The notes: generated from the sequence alone by a model not told the origin. Shown: positions 46,443 through 56,483, counted from the stretch's first letter. The stretch is 64,000 nt of DNA from S010-25 sp964441285 (GCA_964441285.1 CAYTUK010000009.1:1-64000), one strand, 5' to 3'. Translations and numbers: made by a program.

Positions 46443-47783
46443 ATGCCAAACTCTGCCAAAAAATCGATTCTTAGCGTCAGCGCACTCAATCAGTCTGTTG
46501 CTCACCTGCTAGAAGAGCATTTTGCCTGGGTTTGGGTGGAAGGAGAACTTTCCAACCTGGCTCAACCCGCCTCCGGCCATTTATATTTCAGCCTGAAAGA
46601 CAGCCGTGCTCAAATCCGTTGCGCCATGTTCAAAGGCCGTAATTACCACTTAAATTTTCCACCAAAAAACGGGCAACAGGTACTGGTTCGAGCCAAAGTC
46701 AGCCTTTACCAACCACGCGGCGACTACCAGTTAATTGTTGACCGCATGGATGCATCAGGGGCTGGTGCCCTGCAGAAACAATTTGAATTACTTAAACAAC
46801 AACTTGCCAGAGCCGGTCTGTTTGCCACTGAACATAAACGCAAACTTCCGCTATTACCTGAAAGCATAGGACTGATCACCTCGGCTTCTGGCGCAGCTCT
46901 GCATGATGTACTCAGCGTAATCAAACGCCGCTTTCCTGCTATAAAGGTAAATTTCTATGCTGTACCCGTGCAGGGAAAAGAAGCGGCACCGGCTATCTGT
47001 AAGGCATTACAACGGTTAGCACAGCACTGCAACTGTGAAGCCATTTTACTGGTGCGTGGTGGCGGCTCGCTGGAAGATCTGTGGCCATTTAATGAAGCCG
47101 CGGTGGCACAGGCAATTTTTAACTGCCCGATTCCTGTGGTGAGTGGTATCGGGCACGAAGTGGATGTCACCATCGCAGATTTTGTCGCCGATATTCGTGC
47201 TGCGACACCAACGGCTGCCGCCGAGGCGGTCACTCCAGACCAACAAACCTGGTTACAATATTTTGACAGATACCAGCAGCGGCTGGAACTATTAATACAG
47301 GAAAAAATACAGTATCGCAGAGAAAAAATGCAGTGGCTGAGTAAACGTCTAAAGCAGCAACACCCAGCCCGCATCATGCAGCAGGCCAGGCAAAACTGCA
47401 CCGCGATAGCGTTGCGTTTAAACCGTGTCTGGCAAACACTGCTGGGCGAAAAAAAAGCCCAACTACAACAACAGCATCGGCTATTTATGACGCACAACCC
47501 TAATACACTGCTTAAACAAAAGCAGCAAACCCTGCAATTTCAAACCCAACAACTGCATTCAAGTATGCGGCAGCTATTTAAGCAGAAAAAAAACCAGTTA
47601 GGCACGACGGCCAGAACTTTGCAGGCAATTAGCCCACTACAAACATTGAGCCGTGGTTATTCCATTACTTTTGATATAAATAAAACCCTTATCACCACGG
47701 TTAAACAGGTGAAAATCGGTGATACTATTGAGACACGGCTGCACCAGGGCAATATTATTAGTCGAGTGGAGAAGCGGCGGTAA
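46443..47783 (+). CDS. xseA: Exodeoxyribonuclease VII large subunit
   Basis: 446 residues. N-terminal OB-fold (WVEGELSNLAQPASGHLYFS), catalytic domain with RGGGSLEDLWPFNE and SGIGHEVDVTIADFVADIRA, long coiled coil (about 270-390) and the C-terminal LSRGYSIT motif. Degrades single-stranded DNA together with XseB, which is not encoded in this window. Confidence 0.97.
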   Translation: MPNSAKKSILSVSALNQSVAHLLEEHFAWVWVEGELSNLAQPASGHLYFSLKDSRAQIRCAMFKGRNYHLNFPPKNGQQVLVRAKVSLYQPRGDYQLIVDRMDASGAGALQKQFELLKQQLARAGLFATEHKRKLPLLPESIGLITSASGAALHDVLSVIKRRFPAIKVNFYAVPVQGKEAAPAICKALQRLAQHCNCEAILLVRGGGSLEDLWPFNEAAVAQAIFNCPIPVVSGIGHEVDVTIADFVADIRAATPTAAAEAVTPDQQTWLQYFDRYQQRLELLIQEKIQYRREKMQWLSKRLKQQHPARIMQQARQNCTAIALRLNRVWQTLLGEKKAQLQQQHRLFMTHNPNTLLKQKQQTLQFQTQQLHSSMRQLFKQKKNQLGTTARTLQAISPLQTLSRGYSITFDINKTLITTVKQVKIGDTIETRLHQGNIISRVEKRR

Positions 47784-48132
47784 GAAAGCGGCGTTGAAAA
47801 AAGCGGATAAAGACCAGAATACAATAACTTACCTTTCCAGACACTGCCACTCCAGGTGCGCGAGTGGTAACATAAAGAAATGTAGTTAATGCAGAGGTGA
47901 AGGATTTTTATCCTTTAATCACAATGGAATAGACATAGTGCTTGCACCTTATCCTGTTTTCATGGTAAAAACGCTGCCTATTTTTTAATAGCCCAAAATA
48001 AAAGCCGTAAAAAAGCGGTACAAAGACAGAAAATAAACCAATACCGTCCACGGCTAAATGCCTTTGTTGGTTTATTCTAACCAGGTTCATCCTGACTGGT
48101 TACAGGCAAAACGTTCTAAACCGGAGTAATTA
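47784..48132. other. Intergenic region upstream of dksA
   Basis: 349 bases. A small perfect hairpin AAGGAT-TTTT-ATCCTT is visible near 47901-47916. The rest presumably holds the dksA promoter, which I could not place. No gene seen. Confidence 0.4.
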
Positions 48133-48582
48133 ATGGCAAAAACTACAGCAAAAAAATCAATCTCGCCAGACAGTAGTACTTTCAAACCCTATAAACCAAA
48201 AAAGGGTGAGGAATATATGAGTGATGGTCAGATTGATCATTTTAAAAGCATCCTTGATGGCTGGAAAAGCGAATTACTGGCTGAAGTTGACCGTACTGTT
48301 GATCACATGAAAGATGAGGCCGCCAATTTTCCTGACCCGGCTGATCGCGCCACGCAGGAAGAAGAGTTCAGCCTGGAATTACGCACCCGCGACCGCGAAC
48401 GTAAGCTGATTAAAAAAATTGATGATACCATGGCGCTGATTAATGACAGTGAATATGGCTATTGCAAAACCTGTGGTGTCGAAATTGGCCTGCGCCGGAT
48501 GGAAGTACGTCCAACCGCCACGCAGTGTATTGATTGCAAAAGCCTGGATGAGATTAAAGAAAAACAGACCCGCGGCAAATAA
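48133..48582 (+). CDS. dksA: RNA polymerase-binding transcription factor DksA
   Basis: 149 residues. Coiled-coil domain with the tip DPADRATQEEEF (the Asp pair that enters the secondary channel) and a C4 zinc finger CKTCGVEIGLRRMEVRPTA with a second pair CIDC. Works with ppGpp on rRNA and stress promoters. The lysine-rich N-terminal 20 residues are longer than needed but usual for the family. Followed by gluQ, as in many gammaproteobacteria. Confidence 0.96.
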   Translation: MAKTTAKKSISPDSSTFKPYKPKKGEEYMSDGQIDHFKSILDGWKSELLAEVDRTVDHMKDEAANFPDPADRATQEEEFSLELRTRDRERKLIKKIDDTMALINDSEYGYCKTCGVEIGLRRMEVRPTATQCIDCKSLDEIKEKQTRGK

Positions 48583-48671
48583 ATACGCACACATACCAAT
48601 ATCGCATACACTATTATGTTATTTTAAATTTTTGCAGTTTTTACCTTAATTTGCAGATGCTACTTAATTAA

Positions 48672-49604
48672 GTGTTAAGCAAAGTGTTAAGCGTTAATAA
48701 TTCACCACCCTACATTGGTCGCTTTGCCCCTTCACCTACAGGTAAAATTCACTTCGGTACCCTTGTCACTGCCACCGCCAGTTATCTCCAGTCAAAAGCC
48801 AAACAAGGTATCTGGCTGCTACGCATGGATGATATTGACACAACCCGCGTTATTAAAAATGCAGATCAACACATTATTAAAACGCTGCAACGCTATGGTT
48901 TCACCTGGCAGAACAACATCTTTTACCAATCTAAAAACCAGCTGAACTATCAGCAGGCTCTGACCAGTCTAATCAACCAGAAGCTAATTTTCCCCTGCCG
49001 ATGTTCGCGGAAATTGCTGGCTGAACAAGCTAAAAAATCGGGGACCAATATTTATCCTGGTACCTGTAGAAATCAAAATCTGCCTGAACACACCAACCAT
49101 ATATTACGCATCCGTAGCCAAAATCAGATCATTCGTTTCCAGGATAGCGTAATGGGCTGGCAACAACAGAATGTTGCTGAAAAATGCGGCGATTTTATTA
49201 TTAAGCGCCGAGATGGTTTATTTGCCTATCAACTGGCCGTCGTTGTCGACGATGCAATACAGGGTGTAACTGAAATCGTAAGAGGCGCTGACTTACTCGA
49301 CTCCACCCCAAGACAAATCTATTTGCAACAACGGTTAAACTACCCCCAGCTGGCTTATTTACATATTCCACTTGCAGTGGATAAAAATAATCAGAAATTA
49401 AGCAAATCTACCGGCGCAGCAAATATAGCAACGTATATAGAGAGTGGTTCACCGCAACACCTTCTCGTACGTGTACTCCGTTTTCTTGGACAAAACCCGC
49501 CTCAAAGCCTGAGACATTCATCAATTTCTAACCTATGGTTGTGGGCGATTCAACACTGGAATATTGCAGCCATTCCCAGGCAAAAAACGATTATAGTTAG
49601 ATGA
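48672..49604 (+). CDS. gluQ: Glutamyl-Q tRNA(Asp) synthetase
   Basis: 310 residues. Resembles the catalytic half of GluRS without an anticodon-binding domain. HIGH-like RFAPSPTGKIHFGTL, KMSKS-like KLSKST, and zinc ligands CRCSRKL...YPGTC. Attaches glutamate to queuosine in tRNA-Asp. Starts at GTG 48672 or GTG 48684, which lie in a short direct repeat (GTGTTAAGC twice). Paired with dksA. Confidence 0.93.
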   Translation: MLSKVLSVNNSPPYIGRFAPSPTGKIHFGTLVTATASYLQSKAKQGIWLLRMDDIDTTRVIKNADQHIIKTLQRYGFTWQNNIFYQSKNQLNYQQALTSLINQKLIFPCRCSRKLLAEQAKKSGTNIYPGTCRNQNLPEHTNHILRIRSQNQIIRFQDSVMGWQQQNVAEKCGDFIIKRRDGLFAYQLAVVVDDAIQGVTEIVRGADLLDSTPRQIYLQQRLNYPQLAYLHIPLAVDKNNQKLSKSTGAANIATYIESGSPQHLLVRVLRFLGQNPPQSLRHSSISNLWLWAIQHWNIAAIPRQKTIIVR

Positions 49605-49685
49605 GATATATTCATCGTTCCACAAGCGTCCAGTTAACAAGTTCGCAGTGTCATAATCCAGCTGTTTTTTATCTTTTTTCAGCCA

Positions 49686-49817
49686 GACTAGCAGTACAGA
49701 TGAAAAAGATACCCATAGTTCAAGACCCTCAGCCGCAGGGATGCGGGTGTCGAACCGACATGGATGGATTCACTGCGTGTCTTTAACCATGGGTATCCTT
49801 TTCATTCGTTTCAGTAA
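49686..49817 (-). mobile_element. Inverted-repeat element, copy 9 (complete)
   Basis: CTAGCAGTACAGATG end, arm GATACCCATAGTTC, core in the usual direction (GACCCTCAGCCGCAGGGATG), arm AACCATGGGTATCC and CGTTTCAGTAA end. Between gluQ and acs. Confidence 0.85.
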
Positions 49818-49891
49818 TAACTATCGAATAAAGTAATAACAGCGTGTATGCTAACCAATGAAATTTATAACCATAAATTAAAGGAATTAAC

Positions 49892-51856
49892 GTGTCAGAC
49901 ATTGAGATCGACTCCATACTCATCGAAAATCGCCGGTTTGAACCACCTGTAGAATTTACCAATAGAGCACGGCTTAAATCCACAGATCTTGCCGCATTGC
50001 ACGAACAGGCCAAGACGGATTATGAAGGTTTCTGGGCGCAACAGGCACGGGCACTGCTCGACTGGCAGACCCCTTTCACCAAAACTCTGGATAAAAGCAA
50101 TGCACCACATTACCAGTGGTTTAATGATGGCAAGATGAACGTCTGTTATAACTGCATCGACCGACATCTTGCCACACAGGCAGATAAAACCGCTATTATT
50201 TTTGAAGGTGAAGCCGGCGATACGCGTAAAATTACTTACCAACAATTGCATGATGAAGTTTGCGCCTTTGCCAATGGGCTTAAAGCACAGGGGATAAAAA
50301 AAGGAGACCGCATTGTCATTTATATGCCAATGACCGCTGAAGCCGTTATTGCAATGCAAGCCTGCGCCCGCATTGGCGCAATTCATTCGGTTGTTTTTGG
50401 TGGCTTTTCTGCTGAATCTTTACGTAACCGAATTGAAGATGCCGGTGCTGTCATGTTGATTACAGCTGATGGCGGCACCCGTGGCGGCAAAATTGTGGAA
50501 CTCAAACAAGCTGCCGATAATGCGCTTAGCAAAGGTTGTAGCAGTATCAACCATGTCATTGTGCTCAGGCGTAGTGGCCAGAGCATCACTATGCAGGCCG
50601 AACGTGACATCTGGTGGCACGACTTCATTACCAATCAAGCAACAAGTTGTGAGCCTGAATGGGTCGATGCCGAACATCCATTGTTCCTGCTATACACCTC
50701 CGGTTCAACAGGCAAACCCAAAGGCATACAACACGCCAGTGCTGGATATTTACTCACTGCAATCACCACAAATTTATGGGTGTTCGATTTGCAGGATAAG
50801 GACATCTTCTGGTGTACTGCCGATGTCGGCTGGGTTACCGGCCATACCTATGTAACGTATGGTCCGCTGGCTATCGGCACCACAATTGTTATCTACGAAG
50901 GTTCTCCCGTTGTTCCTGATGGCGGCCGTTTCTGGAAAATGTGTCAACAGCACAAAGTTAGCGTTTTCTATACTGCACCCACTGCTATCCGCGCATTAAT
51001 GAAGCTAGGTGATAACCTACCCAATCGTTACGACCTGTCCAGCCTGCGTCTGCTAGGCAGCGTGGGTGAACCCATTAATCCCGAAGCCTGGATGTGGTAT
51101 CACACCGTTATCGGCAAACAACACTGTCCGATTGTTGATACCTGGTGGCAGACGGAAACCGGAGCCATTGTTATTTCACCCATCCCTGGTATCACCGCCA
51201 CCAAACCCGGTTCCTGCACCCTGCCACTACCCGGCATGGATATTGATGTAGTCAACGCGGCAGGCGACTCGATTACACAACCCGATACCGGTGGCTATCT
51301 GGTCATTAAAAAACCCTGGCCATCAATGGCAAGAACTATCTGGAATGATGATCAACGTTATATTGATACCTATTTCTCAAAATTTGAGGGCAAATATTAC
51401 CTTGCTGGCGACAGCGCTCGCCGTGATAAAGACGGTTATTTCTGGATTATGGGACGCATTGATGATGTGCTGAATGTTTCTGGTCATCGTCTGGGGACGA
51501 TGGAAGTTGAATCCGCACTGGTGGCACATGAGGCAGTCATTGAAGCTGCAGTGGTTGGCCGTCATCACGAAGTCAAGGGTGAAGCCATTGTCGCATTTGT
51601 TATCTGTAAAAAGGACCGACCTACCGGTGAAGCGGCGAAAATCCTGGCACAAGAACTTCGCAACTGGGTCGGGGAACAAATTGGTGCCATCGCCAGGCCC
51701 GATGAGATACGATTTGCTGACGGCCTCCCAAAAACACGTTCGGGTAAAATAATGCGGCGTCTGCTCAGGGATATTGCCGCAGACAAAATAATTACCTCCG
51801 ACATTTCAACACTGGAAAATGAACACGTTGTCGCACAATTACAGAGCAAAAAATAA
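49892..51856 (+). CDS. acs: Acetyl-CoA synthetase
   Basis: 654 residues. AMP-forming ligase with YTSGSTGKPKGIQH, TWWQTETG, and the C-terminal KTRSGKIMRR, whose lysine is the regulatory acetylation site. GAPIN-type GEPINPEAW motif is present. Activates acetate, so the organism can assimilate or recycle acetate. Preceded by a repeat element. Confidence 0.97.
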   Translation: MSDIEIDSILIENRRFEPPVEFTNRARLKSTDLAALHEQAKTDYEGFWAQQARALLDWQTPFTKTLDKSNAPHYQWFNDGKMNVCYNCIDRHLATQADKTAIIFEGEAGDTRKITYQQLHDEVCAFANGLKAQGIKKGDRIVIYMPMTAEAVIAMQACARIGAIHSVVFGGFSAESLRNRIEDAGAVMLITADGGTRGGKIVELKQAADNALSKGCSSINHVIVLRRSGQSITMQAERDIWWHDFITNQATSCEPEWVDAEHPLFLLYTSGSTGKPKGIQHASAGYLLTAITTNLWVFDLQDKDIFWCTADVGWVTGHTYVTYGPLAIGTTIVIYEGSPVVPDGGRFWKMCQQHKVSVFYTAPTAIRALMKLGDNLPNRYDLSSLRLLGSVGEPINPEAWMWYHTVIGKQHCPIVDTWWQTETGAIVISPIPGITATKPGSCTLPLPGMDIDVVNAAGDSITQPDTGGYLVIKKPWPSMARTIWNDDQRYIDTYFSKFEGKYYLAGDSARRDKDGYFWIMGRIDDVLNVSGHRLGTMEVESALVAHEAVIEAAVVGRHHEVKGEAIVAFVICKKDRPTGEAAKILAQELRNWVGEQIGAIARPDEIRFADGLPKTRSGKIMRRLLRDIAADKIITSDISTLENEHVVAQLQSKK

Positions 51857-51875
51857 ATTTTAAGCACTAAAAATA

Positions 51876-51893
51876 CAGACCCATGAAGGTCTG
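51876..51893 (+). terminator. Hairpin after acs
   Basis: CAGACC and GGTCTG flank a six-base loop 20 bases after the acs stop, within a somewhat longer ATACAGACC/GGTCTGTCTGTAT symmetry. No T-run follows, so termination is uncertain. Confidence 0.4.
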
Positions 51894-52141
51894 TCTGTAT
51901 CATTTAGCCGGTAGAATAACAGTAACTGTTGATTATATTTACAACTATAAACATCTCGTTAAATAATTCATTTAAAAAAATATTCCAATGTATATCAATA
52001 AGTTAAACGGAGTAATAAAACTATCCGTATTAAATTTAACCCTTAATTTTGTCGGGAAAATTAACAGTTATACCTTTATACAGACTATCCTTCGATGCGA
52101 AAACAGACTAACCCACTGTTTTAACAGGAAAAGAAGAACAG

Positions 52142-52157
52142 TGGCACAGTAATTGCT
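52142..52157 (+). promoter_or_regulatory. Sigma-54-type promoter of the PEP-CTERM gene pair
   Basis: TGGCACA-N4-TTGCT matches the -24/-12 consensus (TGGCACG-N4-TTGCW) with correct GG-GC spacing. It lies 118 bases before the first PEP-CTERM gene. RpoN control of PEP-CTERM genes through PrsK/PrsR is known in other proteobacteria. The rest of the 418-base gap after acs holds only the hairpin near its left end. Confidence 0.7.
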
Positions 52158-52274
52158 TGTTTCTATAGCAGGAAATCTATAAACGTTTTACTCGATCGAA
52201 CAACATAGATTTATGTGAGCAACTCAATAATTAACTGACAACTTAAAATCACAGCCTTTTAAGGAAGAAAAAAC

Positions 52275-52922
52275 ATGAAAAACATAATTAGAAGCATCGG
52301 ATTCTCACTTGCAATGGTTTCATTATCTGCACAGGCCATCCCCACACTGAACTTCTTTGGTAACATTAACTACACTTCCGACACACAAATCCTTGCCGTT
52401 CATTCAGGACTATTTAGTGCCCCAGGTATTTCACCAACACCCAATTTAAGTGGGAGCCAGCTGGATTTCACCGCCATACTAACTGGCACAAGTTCTAATT
52501 CTTCTGTCACACAAGGCAACTTCAGCGGTATCTTAGGCAATGACATGACCATACGTGATGGTGCCGCTAATGTTCTCTTAACCGCCAATTTCAACAGTCT
52601 TGAGATGCGAGGTGGTAACGGGAATGGTCTTGGTGGAATGAATGCTACATTAACGGCTACTGGCGGCTCGCTTATGCGTCAGCTCGGTCTAAGCAACTTG
52701 TTTGCCTTTAACTTTAATATGAATACGCCTTTTTCGAAGACCCTGTTTAAAAATGACTTTAACGGTAAAATCAGGGGTAGCCTCAAAGGCCGGCTTCCGG
52801 CTGTTAATGTCCCGGAACCGGCAACCCTGGCGCTTCTAGGACTGGGAGTTCTACTTATTGGTTTCGTAAACCGATTTGGCCGCCATAAATCAAGCAACGA
52901 CAGTAACCGTTTTCATGTATAG
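52275..52922 (+). CDS. PEP-CTERM sorting-domain exported protein
   Basis: 215 residues. Signal peptide to about residue 22 (SLSAQA). The mature part is low in charge and rich in Asn, Ser, Thr and Gly, typical of these surface proteins. C-terminal PEP-CTERM tail VPEPATLALLGLGVLLIGF followed by a basic end RFGRHKSS, here with a tail of about 15 residues. Should be processed by an exosortase, not encoded in this window, in connection with exopolysaccharide or biofilm formation. Confidence 0.88.
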   Translation: MKNIIRSIGFSLAMVSLSAQAIPTLNFFGNINYTSDTQILAVHSGLFSAPGISPTPNLSGSQLDFTAILTGTSSNSSVTQGNFSGILGNDMTIRDGAANVLLTANFNSLEMRGGNGNGLGGMNATLTATGGSLMRQLGLSNLFAFNFNMNTPFSKTLFKNDFNGKIRGSLKGRLPAVNVPEPATLALLGLGVLLIGFVNRFGRHKSSNDSNRFHV

Positions 52923-52983
52923 CCTACATATTTATAACTGATACAACTAAAATTTATAAAAAATGCCATTGAGGAGACCGGAA

Positions 52984-53595
52984 ATGAGAATTAGACGCTA
53001 TTTAAGCCGATTAGCTTTGCCCGTTATAATGATGATACCAGGAATTTCTAACGCAAACATTGTTTTCCCTGCGTTGGATATTCAGGACGTCACAGGGAAT
53101 ACTGGTGTTACTTTAACATCGACAGCCTTAAATATTGATGCCACCGTATCAACGATACTAGGGAATAACAGCCAGACATCAAGTATAACGCCAGCAACCT
53201 TTACGCTGACAGCTTCAGCTCCTCAGATACCTTTTGTCAAGAATTACCCGGCAGTAATAGCGATTAATCCTGGCATTACTTATTTTAATGGTAGCTTCAG
53301 TATCGGTTATTCAGGCAATCTGGGGAGTTTGCTGACTGGGTCATTTACACATCTGGCAATTCAGGGTTTTGGTAATGGTCTGGGTGGTCTGGGCAGTATT
53401 TTTGGTAATATAACCTATACCGGTGGTAGCTATCAGGGCAACTTGAGTGTTGGTCGCCTCGAAGGAACCATAACGGGAACGGCTATAATAGCAACACTTG
53501 GTTCTGTATCCACCGTGCCTATCCCCGCAGCTATCTGGCTATTTGGCTCAGGTTTACTTGGCCTCATTGGTATTGCGCGGCGTAAAACGGCATAA
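52984..53595 (+). CDS. VPLPA/VPIPA-variant PEP-CTERM exported protein
   Basis: 203 residues from ATG 52984, chosen because GAGGAG is properly spaced; an upstream in-frame ATG is not. Signal peptide to about residue 23. Mature part rich in Thr, Ser, Gly and Ile. The C-terminal tail VPIPAAIWLFGSGLLGLIGI plus ARRKTA is the VPLPA-type variant rather than the PEP type of the preceding gene. Parts of the two proteins look related (FGNGLGGLGSIFGNITYTGG here, GNGNGLGGMNATLTATGGS there), so they may be duplicates that diverged in sorting tail. Probably co-transcribed. Confidence 0.85.
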   Translation: MRIRRYLSRLALPVIMMIPGISNANIVFPALDIQDVTGNTGVTLTSTALNIDATVSTILGNNSQTSSITPATFTLTASAPQIPFVKNYPAVIAINPGITYFNGSFSIGYSGNLGSLLTGSFTHLAIQGFGNGLGGLGSIFGNITYTGGSYQGNLSVGRLEGTITGTAIIATLGSVSTVPIPAAIWLFGSGLLGLIGIARRKTA

Positions 53596-53691
53596 TCTGA
53601 CAGTATCATCCAGGCCGACTGTACCCACAAAGTCTACTGTACTTAAGTCTACGTACCCAAGCCTAGATACTTAAGCAGGCAGGCGTAAAAG

Positions 53692-53717
53692 AACCTTCCA
53701 TCGGGAGGTTTTTTTAC
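53692..53717 (+). terminator. Rho-independent terminator of the PEP-CTERM pair
   Basis: AACCTTCC-ATC-GGGAGGTT hairpin followed directly by a run of seven T. Placed about 100 bases after the second PEP-CTERM-type gene. The remaining 190 bases to the diguanylate cyclase gene hold nothing recognisable. Confidence 0.8.
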
Positions 53718-53906
53718 GTCCGCCTTTTTTATGCCTTTAAACAACACAATATTGCCGCTTATGCGGCAACATAAAGCCGCTATCTGACGACAAAATTTCG
53801 ACATCAGAAGATAATGCATTAATAACTAATTGTTTTTTATATATAAATTAGAGTTGGCATATATTTCGCTTTATCTATCACAACGATAATAGTCTGGACA
53901 AATATA

Positions 53907-54830
53907 ATGCAAACAGCAACGACTTCACATTCTAACCACCTCTCTCTGGTTAATCCGCACCATGTGCATCGCACCGTTAAAGCACATACCGTGCAGTCAA
54001 TGGGCGTATCCGTACAGGAATTAACTAATTTGCTACAGACAACACTCAAGCAGAAAGTGCTTATTGAGCTGTTTGCACACAAGTTACGTCAGTACATAAA
54101 ACTCGATGGCTTAACGTATCAGCTAGCAAATAAAAACCCGATACAGCAGATTGGAGAACTGAGCAAGCATCGAGCAACCTACGATCTAAAACTGGAAGCC
54201 GAGAGTCTGGGTTCTTTACAATTTTATCGGGACCGGCATTTCTCCAAAAAAGAGATTCAATTGCTGGAAAACATGCTTAGTGCACTGCTTTATCCATTAC
54301 GGAATGCAATAGACTATCAACACGCGATGGAGCTTGCTTCACATGATGCATTAACGGGAATACAAAATCGGCATGCAATGGACTCGGCACTGCAACGCGA
54401 AGTTGAGCTTGCTCACCGAAAAAAAACCCCGCTCTCAATTTTAATTTTGGATGCGGACAACTTTAAGCAGTTTAATGACACTTATGGTCATATGTATGGT
54501 GATACGGTACTTAAAACGATAGCCAGTACCATTGCGTCCACAATACGTGGCAGTGACCAGTTATTTCGATTTGGCGGTGAAGAATTTGTTGTTCTTACCA
54601 GCCAGACTGTTTCTGACGGTGCCTATTTACTTGCTGAGCGGATTCGTAAAAATATCGAATCTATTAGCCAGATAAACAGCATCAGTACACGTACGACCAT
54701 AAGTCTTGGCGTTGCTACTTTACTCGCAGATGAAACCACAGAAGCTTTTTTTGAACGTACGGATTCCGCCCTGTATGAAGCAAAAAATACCGGCAGAAAT
54801 AAAACAAAAATTGCCGAGAAGTTGAAATAG
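53907..54830 (+). CDS. Diguanylate cyclase (GGDEF)
   Basis: 307 residues, soluble. The N-terminal 145 residues look like a degenerate GAF-type sensor. GGDEF domain from about 148 (HDALTGIQNRHAMDSAL) with active motif RFGGEEFVVL; no EAL domain. No RxxD inhibitory site is apparent five residues before the GGEEF motif. Makes c-di-GMP; its position after the surface-protein pair fits biofilm control, which is inference. Confidence 0.92.
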   Translation: MQTATTSHSNHLSLVNPHHVHRTVKAHTVQSMGVSVQELTNLLQTTLKQKVLIELFAHKLRQYIKLDGLTYQLANKNPIQQIGELSKHRATYDLKLEAESLGSLQFYRDRHFSKKEIQLLENMLSALLYPLRNAIDYQHAMELASHDALTGIQNRHAMDSALQREVELAHRKKTPLSILILDADNFKQFNDTYGHMYGDTVLKTIASTIASTIRGSDQLFRFGGEEFVVLTSQTVSDGAYLLAERIRKNIESISQINSISTRTTISLGVATLLADETTEAFFERTDSALYEAKNTGRNKTKIAEKLK

Positions 54831-54911
54831 AGGTGTCGTGTTATCAACGCAGTTGACTTACCAAAAAAAACATGCGCAACTTAACAGGAGCCCACACACA
54901 TTTTGTGCATT

Positions 54912-56417
54912 CTATTCTATCAACCTCTTTTGCTGGCGTTTATTCGCGATACCGATTTTTCGCTGTTTGTCTACCCTGTTAATTAAAATATCAAAAGGTG
55001 TTTTCTCACCTGAACATAAGTAATCCTGCTCAAGAAAAAATACCAGCTCATTATTACTAATGGTTTTAATTTCACTTAAATAGTTATATAACAATATAAA
55101 TAATCGCTTTAATGAAATTTTCCAGCTACTGCCTGTACGCGCAAAAATAGCATCGCTCAGTAACATAAAATTATCAAAAGATTGTTGCCTCAAGATCAAC
55201 GGCAGGGTAAAAAAGAAGCGCCCGGAATTCGCAATCATATCCCAGTAGCGGGAAAACCTGTTTACCCGCTGCAGGGTATTAAATGAAATGTTCCGAGTAC
55301 TGAGAATACTATATGGCGGTTGAAAATTATACCTTAACTGATAAGAATCATTATGCCGATTTATGGGTGCCCCACGCAGGCGTTTCAATATACCAAGCTG
55401 TATTTCATGTGGTTTCAGTGTGACCAGTTGATCAAAACTTTTCGCAAAATTTTCCAGCGTATCACCAGGCAAGCCAAAAATCAGGTCTGCATGAATATAC
55501 ACCTGTGTATGCTCGCGTAACCATAATAGATTATCACAGGTTTTTTGATTGTCCTGTTTACGACTGATTAACTGCTGTATTGTGGCATCAAAAGTCTGCA
55601 CACCAATTTCAAACTGCAAAGAATGCTGCGGGAACTGTTGAATGATCGCCTTTAGTTTTTCCGGTAAATTATCAGGAATGACTTCGAAATGTAGATAGAG
55701 GTTATCCGTTAAGCGTTCAAGAAAAAACGTAAGAATGGCAACACTGGTACTTACTTTTAAATTGAAAGTGCGGTCAATAAATTTAAAGTTACGCGCCCCT
55801 CGCACATAGAGTTTATCCATTTCATCCAGAAATTTATCCAGCGCAAACGGTTTCGACGTTTTGTCCAGTGATGATAAACAGAACTCACATTTAAACGGAC
55901 AGCCACGTGAAGCTTCAACATAAATCATACGATTATGTATGTCTTCATCACTATAATAGGGATACGGTGATTCAAGCAGGTTTAACGGCACATCAATACC
56001 ATTAATAATTTTAGTTAACGGTTTATTGCGCGACAGTATTTGCTCGCAGAGTTTTTTGAACGGCATTTCTCCCGCGCCCTGAATAAGGTAATCAACCAAC
56101 TCGACCATATCCGGCAAGTCCGGGCTGTGGCTGACCTCAGGGCCACCCAGAACAATAATTACTTCCGGTGCAAGCTGCTTTAATAAAGCAACTGTTTGCT
56201 CTATCTGTGATACATTCCATATATAAACCCCAAAACCAATAATTTTTGGTTGCTGATTTAATAATTTTTCAACCACATCAAGCGGGCGTGAGTGAATAGT
56301 GAACTCTTCAATGTTTGAGCGTGATTTTAACTCGCCAAGGTTGGCATAAAGATAGCGTAATCCGAACGCCGTATGTATATATCGGGCATTGAATGTTGTG
56401 AGTACGATATCAGACAT
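54912..56417 (-). CDS. B12-binding domain radical SAM protein
   Basis: 501 residues from the internal ATG 56417 (MSDIVLTTFNARYIHTAFG), which fits the family better than ATG 56429; neither has a strong Shine-Dalgarno. N-terminal cobalamin-binding Rossmann domain (IIGFGVYIWN, VLGGPEVSHSP), then radical SAM cluster motif CPFKCEFC and a C-terminal DUF4080-like region. Likely a methyl or alkyl transferase of unknown substrate. Confidence 0.88.
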   Translation of the reverse strand: MSDIVLTTFNARYIHTAFGLRYLYANLGELKSRSNIEEFTIHSRPLDVVEKLLNQQPKIIGFGVYIWNVSQIEQTVALLKQLAPEVIIVLGGPEVSHSPDLPDMVELVDYLIQGAGEMPFKKLCEQILSRNKPLTKIINGIDVPLNLLESPYPYYSDEDIHNRMIYVEASRGCPFKCEFCLSSLDKTSKPFALDKFLDEMDKLYVRGARNFKFIDRTFNLKVSTSVAILTFFLERLTDNLYLHFEVIPDNLPEKLKAIIQQFPQHSLQFEIGVQTFDATIQQLISRKQDNQKTCDNLLWLREHTQVYIHADLIFGLPGDTLENFAKSFDQLVTLKPHEIQLGILKRLRGAPINRHNDSYQLRYNFQPPYSILSTRNISFNTLQRVNRFSRYWDMIANSGRFFFTLPLILRQQSFDNFMLLSDAIFARTGSSWKISLKRLFILLYNYLSEIKTISNNELVFFLEQDYLCSGEKTPFDILINRVDKQRKIGIANKRQQKRLIE

Positions 56418-56437
56418 AAGGTTGCACATGAATAGAC

Positions 56438-56468
56438 AAAAAACCCCGGAATATATCCGAGGTTTTTT
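56438..56468. terminator. Hairpin with flanking A and T runs
   Basis: AAAAAACCCCGGA, ATATA, TCCGAGGTTTTTT forms a strong stem with an A-run on one side and a T-run on the other. It can terminate transcription in both directions. On the minus strand it lies after hdrB and the repeat element, and before the radical SAM gene, so it probably ends the qmo-hdr operon. Confidence 0.75.
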
Positions 56469-56483
56469 AATTTTCCAGCTTAC

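Noticed and set aside
47908..48090. 60-codon minus-strand frame before dksA
   Set aside because: No Shine-Dalgarno or family similarity; lies in the dksA upstream region.
49601..49786. 61-codon frame after gluQ
   Set aside because: Half of it is translation of a repeat element; no independent coding evidence.
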